From Schistocephalus solidus (lineage: Eukaryota > Platyhelminthes > Cestoda > Diphyllobothriidea > Diphyllobothriidae), in NCBI GenBank assembly GCA_017591395.1, contig WEDG01000370.1:310001-374000 (forward strand): a stretch of 64,000 nt of DNA, written 5' to 3'. A program made the translations under genes and the position numbers. Position 1 is the stretch's first letter, and every line of letters starts with the position of its first letter. The notes beneath the pieces were generated by a model that searched no databases, was not told the origin of the DNA, and was given only the letters and a program-made list of their open reading frames with translations. Positions 47,801-59,800 of the stretch are shown piece after piece.

Positions 47801-50800
47801 GCGTGCGCACTTCGCGAACCTTCTAAATTTCGATACCGATCCCAGAACCCCCTACCACGTGCAATGGAGTCTCCTCCCTCTCCTGCCTATGCAGTGTCAT
47901 GCGACCCCCCTTCTGAAGGAGAATTCACTGATGCCATAAGAAAGTTGCGCAACCAGAAGGCACCTGGAGAGGACGGTATACCCTCTGAAATCTACAAGTC
48001 TTGTGTCGACACACTGGCGCCCTGGCTCTATGAAGTGATTGAACGAGCGTGGAGAGACGAGGTTGTTCCTGATGACTGGGAACTCAGGCATCCTTGTGCC
48101 TTTCACCAAGAAGGAAGACAAAACGAGATGCGAAAACTACCGCGGCATAAGTCCTCTCGACGTTGCTGCTAAAATCTTCGCTTTTGTCCTTCTCAGTCGA
48201 TTCCAGGCTATGCGCGACTAGGACGCAACCCAACCAAACCAGATTTCGTGCTGGGCGTGGATGTGTGGACCCAATATTCACAGTAAGGCGCATCCTTGAA
48301 TCCCGCCATAGTTACCAGCAACCGACGGCCGTCTGCTTGTTCGACTTCGCCGCCGAGGTTTGATTCCGTCTATCGTGAATCCTTATGGCGGATAATGGCA
48401 CTAGTGACCCACCATCGAAAATCATCACCATGATCAAGGCCTATTACAGCTCAACCACTGCACGATTTTTGGCCCATAACAATCTTTCACAAGCATTCGA
48501 TGTTTTGTCTGGCGTTCGACAAGGTTGTATTTTGTCCCCATCCTGTTCAACTACGCTATCGACTGGATTCTTGGGAAAGCCCGGTATGAAGAGGATGGTG
48601 TTGACCTTGCACCCGGATGCCGGCTGGCTGACCGCGACTACGCGGATGATATCGCCTTACTAGCCGCAAACCTTGATGATCTACAGTCTATGGTGTCGCG
48701 GGTGAACGAAGTCGCTAAATCGGTCGGCTTGTCCATAAACGCGGGGAAGACCAACGTTTTTTCAAGTTGCATCCCTGCCCAGGAAAAAGCACCTCTAGAG
48801 GTTGGTGGCTGTCAACTTGAAGAAGTGGACAGTTTCAAATACCTTGGGGCGAGGTTGCTACCGAATAGACGGAGTAAGGATGACATTGTCTCCCGAATCG
48901 ATGCTGCTCGTCAGGTTTTTTCAAGCTTTAAAAAGTGCCTGTGGACCCGACGCGACATTTCTATCGACACAAACATTCGCAAATACCGTGCGTCGGTCCG
49001 GTCTGTCCTTCTCTATGGTCGTGAATGCTGGGCTACACGCGTGGAACATGAGCGAAAACGGGAGGCATATGACCACCACTGCTTGAGGACCATCCTCCGA
49101 GTGAAGTACACAGACTTGGTCACAAATGAGACAGTCCGCACTCGCTGCGCAAACATTGTAAGGATATCCCAAGCCATCCAAGAACGATAACTGAGGTGGT
49201 TTGGGCACGTTCTTCGTCGCCAACCTTACGAGCTCAGTGTTACTGCCCTTGAACCGACCTCACTACCCAATTGGAGACGTTGAAGAGGGGGTCAGCTCAA
49301 AACCTGGTTCGACACAGTTCGTCAGGACATGGCAGTTGTTCGGCGTCCGTCGTTAGCGAAGAGAATGGATTGAACTGTCCAGGTCTGCTGCCGCGAATCG
49401 TCATGCGTGGATGTGCACAATCTGTGACATAATCGAGGCCGTCTAGATCAGGCATGATCGCAGCCGTAACAAGTGTAAGTGCAAGTAAATTAAGTACAGT
49501 GCCTTAAATAGGATTAGTTTTACTAAATTGGGTGGCATGATTGGACTAATTTTGTGACCGCTGCTGTAGTGCGAATTTAGCAAACAAAGCATTAGTGCTT
49601 ACAAAGTCGGTTTTGGGGTCTGTAAACCGTCCCCTAGAAAGCTAACATTGCTAAAGCCCTGTGACCCGGTCCTGCTATTCAACTTGTTTAAGTTTTCTTT
49701 ACAAATAAGCGTGTTTATATTGAGTCAGATCGGTACCTTGGGACTCGAGAAAGGAATCGCAACTGTTTGTAAAACCAGCCATCAGGACACAACCGAGCAT
49801 ACTGATAAAATAGCCACCCTTTTGGGAAAAATTTATACAAGTCTATCGCATTTTAGTCTACTTTTGCTCTGACCGTTATTTTAGATTTTCCGCAATTTAA
49901 TCGGTTGAAAGTTTAATTTCATTTAGAGCTTATTGTGCCTCCACCCTCTCTCACATTAAGAGCCTCTTTGTTATTGGCCTTGTTTGCTTAGTGGATATTT
50001 TTTGCGTTTTTTTAGAATGATTGATCCAACGAAGGAACCAGTGTTTCTACTAGCTGCTACTCTCCGACCCGAGACTATGTACGGTCAGACCAACTGTTGG
50101 CTTCATCCCACAATCGAGTACGTGGCGGTGCGCTCCAAGCGGTATTCCAGTATTTTCCTGGTCACCCGTCGCGCCGCCTTGAACATGGCTTATCAGGTGA
50201 GATAACACTACCACGAGTAGTCTTTTGTACATTTGGCTTTTTGAGAATATCAGCGGTCGGCTTGCTTTTAGTCCACTACTTTTAGTCGTGAGTAATGAGG
50301 ACATAGTCGTTTTCAACAGCATTGTCTAAGCCTCGTGCAGGCTTACTCCTTGAATTTCTAAGATTGCAGTTGAATCCTAAGTATACCTCTGAAGGCGCAG
50401 GGCCCATACGGTGAACCAAATGGTACGAATTAGGAGTTTTCAGATAAAACGTGCTTGCTTTTTGGGTGGGGCTTGCCGAGTGGAAGCGTCTCAACCAAGA
50501 GTCAACGCTTCGGGATGTTTTTGACTCAAGTGTTTTTCAGTCTTTTTACGTGCTGTGAGACCTATACAGGCAGGTGCCCTTATTAGTGCCAGTAAACTAG
50601 CTATCAGGGTGTTATCAACTTACATTACTATTGCAAACAGTAATTCATAAGACTGGTTTTGGAAAGAACTTGTCCTCTAAGACGGCTAAAATAGGCCAGC
50701 CGAGGGTTTAGATCGCAATAGCGAGTTCGGAAAAATGCAGAAAGAATGGACAGAGGGGACGAAGTGCGAGAAAAAATGCTGCTGAACTTATTCGGATTTT

Positions 50801-53800
50801 TATGACTGTCGTGGGCTCTCATATGTTAGTTTTGAACTGCTTTGTTACCTTCATACCATCAACACGACTTCTGAGGCCTTTGCGGCTTAAGACAACTGGC
50901 TCGAACTGACGCGTGTTTTCTGGGGTAAATCCAAGAAAGTGCTAGTCAAACAGCATGCGCAGTTTCAAGGATTGGATCTCTGAGGTCGTTGCTTTCCTCC
51001 TCCTCCTCCTCCTCCTCCTCCTCCTCCTCCTCCTCCTCCTCCTCCTCCTCCTCCCTCCTCCTCCTCCTCCTCCTCCTCCTCCTCCTCCTCCTCCTCCTCC
51101 TCATCATCATCATGCAGCCGTGAGGTTCCTGGTTTACCATCCAGAATTTCTGAAGTAACCATAGGCCCAAAATCATAACTGTTGGCTGGCATCCCATAAA
51201 ATATCGTGAACTCTTGCCGCAAAAGTAGACCAATCACAACTGGTCTCATTAAAATATGGCTAATTTGAATTTGGAAAAGAGCCAGGACTTTCCATTATGG
51301 TTTGTTACTCTTTGCTTAACGGCGAACTTACTGTTTGGCTAGCTCCCATGACGCCCTCTTTTTCATGTTTCAGTTCGTAGACCCCCTCCATATCAAGGCC
51401 TGTTTGAATTGGGGCGAAGGTCTTCCGCAGCCAGGAGCTAGCGTCAAGTTTTCATGTGATTTCAGTTCCCAATTACCTCAATTCACAGCAAATAATCCAT
51501 TACGAGATCTAGAGTAGTGTAACTAATGAATATAAAATCTGCGTAAATCAGAATCAAACGTGACCTGTGTGTGCGCGCGTGTATGCAATCGTGCCCCTAA
51601 ACGGTCCACGTGGTAGATGCATTGGACCGACACGGGGAGGGGTGTGGTGGTACGCCTAGGGGCCACGACCGCGCCAGCCACCTGCACCCTCTGCCATCTC
51701 CGGTCTTCTAGACTCTGTTTTGACACCGGGCTCAGGTGGAGGAGGAGGAGGAGAGAGTGCGGTAGATGAAGCGCAAGTTTACTATCACTTAAAACTAATC
51801 CACGCTCAAGTCACCGTCCCTTCACCACCCTTCTGTGGAGCATACGGTGGACATCGTCGGACTATGACGGTCGAACTGTCGTGTGTGTGTGTGTGTTCGT
51901 GTATGTCATCAGTCCTAATTCCAGTCCACTCCCCATTTTATTATTACGTACCTATCTACGAGTATCAACCCTCTGCCCTTTGCTGTAGGACCTGCTGGAC
52001 CCTGAACGTCCAGGTCACCTGGACATTGTGGCTACATTAATGGGCGAAGAGCTTTTCGGCCTCCGACTGAAGGGCCCCCTGACCGTCTACAAGGAGGGCA
52101 TTTATACCCTGCCGATGTTGTCAGTCAGCGCCGCCAAGGGAACCGGTGTGGTAACAAGCGTGCCCAGCGATGCTCCCTGATGATTTTGCCTCCCTTCGTG
52201 ATCTCAAAAACAAGCAGGTATATTTGATCCACATGCTAATAAAAACCATTTTCGTTATGTGAGACGAATTATGCTGACGGAAACCAGCATCTTAGGAAAG
52301 CATAGTTGCTGAATGGCATTTCAGGTATTACTTTAGAAGGCCTACTGAATAGGACTAAGAAGGGACCAAGCTGTCACATTAGGCCCGTATACAAAGCCTG
52401 TCTGCCTCGAAACTGTATCCAAATAAGGCCCAAGGATACCATAATGCCCGAAATTCGGTCCTCGATAAAACCGTATTCTTTGGCCACCTATCTTCTCCGC
52501 ATTTCTGCCAGCTGCGTGCACGTAGTGCTCAACACGGCTGCAAGTGCGCAAAGAACGCTGCCACTTCTGTTAAACTACACTAAAGCATAATCATTCGCCT
52601 CTCGAAATTGCTAACCACAGTTTACTTTTTTTTCTTCGAAAGCATTCCATCATTGAAAATTGCCTTGACAGTTGAAGATGGTCAAGAGCTTACGAAAAAG
52701 TAGTTAACGTGAATCGACTCTATCGACTTCTCATTTCTCCGGTCCTGTAATCGGGCCTGCTCGGCAACCACCACTCCCACTTTGCTTCGACAATTTAAGA
52801 TCACAATAAACCCAGTGTTAGCACTCGGGTCTGGTGTTTAGGCGTTGAGTCAAATGACCAAATCTGTCTGGATTTGAAACCCAGTCTTTCCGGCTAGGAG
52901 ATTGATGCGTGTCTGGTTAACGATAGTAACTAAGGCACATAGTGACCATTACATGTCCCTTATCTTTGTCCAACTGGTTCCATATATTCACACTCCTCAC
53001 CCACCTTAATGCTGCTGTTTTGCTTTTAGGCTTTCCGAGAAAAATATGGAATCAGCGACGAAATGGTTCTTCCCTTCGCACCGGTATGTCGTCTGACTTG
53101 GCTGCCTTACTTGCCACCTCACTTTTTTCTGTAGGTTGAGATAATTGAAACGCCGGGTCTTGGCCGTCTGCCTGCTCCTACGATGATTGAGCAAATGAAG
53201 ATCCAGAGCCAAAACGACCGCGAAAAACTCCAAGAGGCGAAAGAAAAGGTTTACCGGCTTGGCTTTTATGACGGGGTAAGTACTCGCGAAAGTGAGGACC
53301 ACTTCACTTACCAAATAGCTCCCTTCATACAGGTGGAATTAAGTATGGCTTCGCGTGCCTGCTCAACGCACCACGTACGCGTGCAATGGGTGCCTTAGGA
53401 GTTAGCTATGTGCACACGAACTATATCGTCAACCTGTTGTCTATTTCATTGTAGCCAAGGGTACTGATGTTTTGGAGTGCTGCGTTTAATTGACGACGTT
53501 TAGGTTCCGTTTTTCACTTAGAGTGCGCCTTTTAAACCGCTTAACTTGCAGTTCCACACTGCCCTGATTCTTATCTTTGTTCTTATTATTATCTGCCTTC
53601 ACACAGGTGTTGTTGGTCGGGAAGTACAATGGTGAGAAGGTTCAGAATGCGAAGAAGCTCATCCAAAAGGAGCTAATCGACTCCGTAAGTCGCCTTGACT
53701 CCACTCACTCAAAGTAATTACTTTGTTACCGCTGTTTAAGGACATTTGCAGTGGTATTAGTTTCAGTGGATTTTTGCGTGATGTAATGATCCAAATAGAT

Positions 53801-56800
53801 CTCATCATATTCTGCATTAATTTTGGTTGTTAGAATGAGGCCATCCTCTACTATGAACCGGAGAAACCTGTTGTTACGCGTAGTGGAGATGACGCTGTGG
53901 TTTGTCTATGCAATCAGTGGTACTTGGATTACGGTGATGAAGCTTGGAAGGCTGCGGCTCGTGTAGCGCTTGCAAAACTAAACATTCATGATGAGGTTGG
54001 TTTACGTGCATGTTATTCGTTTTTGTAAACAACACCGTCTACTGGTTTTAATTAAAGTACCTGTTTTTATCCACAGGCTCGCAATAATATGGATGCCACT
54101 TTGGATTGGCTTCGCGAGCATGCCTGTTCGCGTACCTACGGGCTGGGTACACGTCTGCCCTGGGACGATCAGTGGCTTATCGAATCGCTCTCGGATTCAA
54201 CCATATATATGGCCTATCAGACGATCGTCCACTTGCTGCACGGTGGCAACCTGGATGGATCACATTGCGGTTCCGCAATGATCGAGTACGTCTCAAGCAC
54301 GTGTCTTGTTTAACTTTTTCTTGACTATATAATGCCACTCATTATGGTTGCTACACTGCCATTTCGCACCTCTTGTTGTCTTCCTAATATCAAATTTATC
54401 TTCAAATATTCGTCGCTTTCAGACCAGAGCACATGTCTCCTGACGTGTGGGACTATGTATTCCTTGGCAAAGGTGATCCTTCGAAGCTGGCCAAGGAAGC
54501 TTACACAACTGCAACTGTGGAGTCTCTGCATAGACTGCGTCGCGAATTCCTTTACTGGTATCCCGTTGATCTGCATGTTAGCGGGAAAGATCTTCTGGCC
54601 AATCACCTAACGTACTACCTCTACAATCATGTTGCAATGTGGCCGAAGGAGCCAAAGATGTGGCCTGTAGGCGTCCGAGCAAACGGTCTGCTTCTTCTCA
54701 ACTCTGAAAAAGTAAAGTATAACGTCCACTTTTGGCCTCACGTGTCATTTTTATGAGTCGCGCGTACGGTCTCCAAGCCACAGTTTAGTTGTTTTCAGTC
54801 ATATAATACACAATGATATAAATTTCTGCACTCGTATAGGTCATTCAATTTACTTTGGCAGTGTATTTAATTACCAATCTATTTGGTCTATCCCATATTG
54901 TGCAGCCACTGCAAATCTGACAGCCTGGAAGGCCATTTGGATAAAGATGCCTTGTATAGCCGCCTAAAGGAGCTGCCCACAATACGTGTGGCTTTGTTTT
55001 AAATTCCGAAGAAATTATGTTTAGGATTAAGGTGAGGCTTAGTGTTAGGTTTAAGTTTGAGGTTACGGTCTGAGTCAGGGTTAGGCTGAAGGTTAAGGCT
55101 ATTATCGTATTAGGTGTAATGTTTAGGTTTATGATAGGGCTAGGATTAACGTGACAGATTAGTTTTATGTTAGGGTTAAGGTGTTAGCGTTAAGACACGG
55201 GTATATGTAACCTACCTGAAATTTACCGTAAGGCCGCCTATTTTATGTGGGTGGGGTGGTTCCTATTCCCGTGCCCTGTTTAGGCGGCCACACGAGGCAT
55301 TCCTACCGCCATCTGTATAGCTGTATTTGGCGTTGATTAGGAAGTTTTCATTTCCGTCTGGTTGTTGGTGCTTAGCTTATTGTACCTAGCAGGGAGGTGA
55401 TTGGACAAACCAATCCGAGTTAACCAACGGGGCTTTATTGTAAACACGTGTGGAAGATAGGCTGGTGCTTGTGTCCCGGCGTTTTTTTATTGCCTGATAT
55501 ACCTCCTGTTAATCTGGTCAATCCTGCATATAAGCCTCAATTACCTTCGACTTGAGCTCTTGTGGTCATAATAAAGCTATTTTGCCTCTGTGTACTATCT
55601 GCTAACCTGTCTCACATGATCCCAATCGTCATACCTCTTTCTGCATCTTAGATGTCCAAGTCAACGGGCAACTTCCTCACTCTTTCGGACGCCCTGGCAA
55701 AATACTCCGCCGACGGTAACAAGTCTGCTCTTTTCCTCTTATATTTTTGATGACCGAAACAGGCGTATTTATTATCACCCAGATTTAGCCTCAGGTGGCG
55801 AATGACTCGCTAACGGAAATCTAGATATGACTACAGCAGTGTTCGTGCTTACTTTGGGAGGCCATCGGAGTTTTCCAACCCTACGATAGCCGCATCCTTT
55901 CCTAGGCAGATAAGTCTTTGAATTTTGCGCCGGTGAAAAGAAGACGGATGACTAGCTTCACTTACCCAGCTGTGAGGATCGCCGCTTGTGGCAGTGATTA
56001 GGTTTATGTTGGGGCACAAAAAGTCGTCTGTTACTAAGCAATCACTTTTGCTGCCAGTTGAAAAAAACTTAGTTGACTCCTTACTTCCACCCCGCTCAAA
56101 AATAGGTCTTCGTTTGGCGCTTGCCGATGCTGGGGACTCGCTGGAAGACGCTAACATGGAAGAATCAATGGCCGAAGCCGGCCTCCTGCGCCTCTATGCT
56201 CTTTACGAGTGGATATCCACAACTATTGAGGCACTGAAAAATTCTGCGTCCACCTTCCGTGCGGGTGAATTTTCGGTGCATGCTGATAAAATTTTTGAAA
56301 AGTAAGCATACTTTTTATGCGTCCGCCTATTTCTTTCGAGCATTAAAATGTGCCGGTTTTGCAATGAAAATTGACCTAATTTAGAGTCTAGATCTCTAAA
56401 TTGACTTCATAACTGCTGTCCTTCTACCTATGCTTTTGCAAATAGTAACGGTATGGAATTTATATTTGCTAATTAACACATTCTTGCTGCATCTGAAAGC
56501 CGCGTGTCCTTCTTGTTCGCGCTTCAGGCGGAATCAATCAAGGAAGATGGTTTTGTTAATGGAAATTACACCAAGGTAGTTCTAGGTAGCGATTCTTCCC
56601 CATGCTTAAAGATCGACGCAACGACCGTGTTTCTGCAGCCCGTGAGCATGGTCTCTCCCGGAAATTTTACGCGAATGACCGTGCACCTGATCGGCTAGTA
56701 TGTTCTGGAAGTAACCCCTGCTTGTTGTTTCGTTTGGTTGAGTTCCGCTATCACCATGAAGATATCCGCTGTCAATGGTGCACTCAGCTTTAGCGATAAT

Positions 56801-59800
56801 CAAGCGCTGGAGCGTCTTCAAACCCGTCAGGTGGTCAAGTCTGGCAGCCATCCGCACCCGGCGATCCTGGCAGACTCGAGTCAAGAGTGAGGTAAACAAA
56901 CTTGCATTTTTCTACAACATTGGAGGTTTCGTACAAATTTCGTTCCTCAGCATTCCGAGGGTATCCATTTACCACTTTTTCGCCATCAGTCACTGCGTTA
57001 TTTTATGTGGTTTTGGATTTGTCAGTCCTGTCATCCACCAACCGATCATGAAAATCGACCGAGTAACTGCATTTTCGGGTTCAAGCATTTTTTTCAGTTT
57101 CTGATGGCGCAGCTAAAGAGAAGGCAATATTAAGGTGTTTCTTCCGCTAACCGGAAACTACTGTTGACAGGGTCAGGAAAAGTCGCGGTTGCTTGCGCGC
57201 CTTGCCGCTTTGATGGATGTTCATTTTATCTGCTCGTACTATATAGAACGCCAGTTACTCCCTCTCATAAATTAGGTCTCCAATTTTTATCATGCAATAT
57301 TTTTTTCGCCCGTGGTCCCATTCCGTTTCACATTTTTAGCCAGTGTTTTGCTATTCTTTCGTTGACATGCGACCAGGACGCAACTCTGCGACCTGAAATG
57401 TCCTTCACATCTCTGCCGACAGTTGGCAGCGCAGGTACGATCAAGTTTTGGTAACATATGGCCTTCTCCGAAACGGCAACCAGCGCTTTTACCTCTCGTC
57501 CATCCACCGCCCTTCCACCGAATCTTCTTTACCCTCCTTTTTCGTACCAGACAATTTGCCTGAATGAGTAAACGAACTACCGCGATCATTGCTACGTAGT
57601 GTGTGTTTTTACCCCTCTGTCTTTGCAGCGACATCAATCGGACAATACAAGTGGCAGATGAGCACTACGGCGCCCAAAATTACAAGGAGGCGCTCAAGGT
57701 GGTCTTTTATGAGTTCCAGGTGCGTGCTTATGAACCCCCTGTCCACTCGCTGCGTATCACAGCTGTGTCCTCTCAAAGCTTGACTGTAGCGGTTTTTATT
57801 TCATGTTCTGTAGGCTTGTAAGGACCGTTACCGCGAGGTCTGCCAGACCAAGGGCATGCACGTGGACCTCGTGAAACGCTACATCGAGACTCAAACGCTG
57901 ATGCTCAGCCCCATATGTTCGCACATCTGTGAGTACATTTGGCGCAATCTGCTAATGAAGAAGACGAGTATTTTCCGTTCGACCTGGCCGAAAGTCACCG
58001 CACCCATAAACAACCGTTATCTTCTTGAGGGTGAGCAGCGTTTCCACTGCTATTTGAAGACTTTCAGCTCGAAGCGTTTGCTGTTTAGTGGGTGTCGTGC
58101 TCGCTGTTAACTTCACTTAACCTGGATACAACTAATTAATTGTGGTTGGTTAGCAACGCCAACACTACAGTCGCCGGCCACCATAATGAGTAATAATAAC
58201 GAGAAGATCAACTAACGAGTTGTCATTTCTGTTATCAGTGACAGGATTGCAAGAAGTTTGTATTGCTATATCGCACATAGTTTTATCAATTGACCTTGAT
58301 TAGGTCCCTCCGGGACAGAATCTCTTAGCGACCACATAAAATATTTTCCCTATCATTTCTTGCGGAAAACTTAAACTATATCAGGGTTTGACTAAAAATG
58401 GAGATAGGATAACATTTTTTTCTGGTTTATTAAAACCCTCCTCAGTCTGTCGCGGCCCCAGCAAGCACTTTTTTCTCCGTAAACAGTCGTTTTTTCGCGA
58501 TTTCTATCACCAGGGGACTTGAGCCTGTTCTATTTGATGTACCCGTCATATCGGTCGGCGCTCACACCCTTTCATTTAATTGTCACCTCTGACTACACCC
58601 CCTATACTATTCTAAATATCCTGCTAAGATAACCCATGTTTATCAATAGGCAGTACCGCAGCAATCGGCCCCAGGTAATAGCGAATGACCTTCAGTTAAC
58701 TGGAAACACTGTAGGTAGGACACGAGAACAGGAACCACCCATAATTAAAGTGGTTTTGTGCTAAATTTCAAGAAAATTAGTTAGGCTTATGTGTAGGTGA
58801 CGTGAGTTTTATCACACTTAGAGCGTTGGCTGTGGGACTAAAGCCTTCCCCTTGCTGTCTTGGGTTCGAATATCATCGAGGCCACCGATTTTTTAAAATT
58901 TGGTACAGTGAATTCTTTAAATCTGTTGATAGAAATAAATACTTGAGGTGACAAGACTTTGTTCATAATTATAAATTTTCCAAAGAAAAGCGGAACTGCC
59001 CAGAACGTGAAAATTCGTATCCAAGAAGCAAGCTAGAGTAGTACATGATGCTTGCCCGTGCAACTAACTGAGTAAATAAAGCAGAATAAGCATAGCAAAA
59101 TTTGATGATGGTCTTTTTATACGGTTTGCACTTAAGCCATCTTCAAGAATTACTGTAGCATACAATATGGTAATGTTTGATAATCTATCCCAAAAAGGTT
59201 GTAGCAGAATTCAATGTAGTTTTTTTGTGTTTTTACATCCATCGAAATGCGAGTAAGTAATGCTAAGAGAATTTCGCTCTTTTTCGCTGGTATGGATGTT
59301 ACGGGAATAGCAGTTTTCATGAGGTCACACTATCAGTGATTTAGAAATTAACATAGAATTGTATACTATTTTCAATGCAGCAATAAAGTTGATGTCCGTG
59401 GAATTACTGCGGTTTTCCCATTTCTGCGTGTCCTTGAAATTTTAGGAAAAACTTCGGTTTCAGTTTTTTTAATCGATTACTCACAGTAATACATTCAGTG
59501 GTTTGCGTTTATCCAAATCTTAAAGACAGGTTTTGACATCTTTCCCCTAGGTAGTGAAGCCTCGGACGTTACTTTTTATGTAGATGGTGGTTTGTTTCAT
59601 ATTTGTAGGCTCACCCAACCATGAAACCTAATGGTCGGAGAGAGCCAACTTTCACAACGAAGGCCTGCTGTTAGCTTGTTTTTGTTCAATTGAAAATCCT
59701 CTTGCATTCTTTAATGAGTGCTCACCGATCGCTTACGGAGCTCACTCGTTCCGCTCTGCCTTAAGGCTCACTCTCAGGCCCCGGCAGCAGCTGCACAGCG

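Noticed and set aside
50946..51249. Poly-Glu, poly-Arg and poly-Leu/Pro open frames
   Set aside because: Produced by the CTC microsatellite in six frames, inside a LARS1 intron.
56504..56698. Extra LARS1 exon
   Set aside because: The phase from exon 16 gives a stop, there is no homology at that point, and exon 16 joins exon 17 in phase with conserved sequence.
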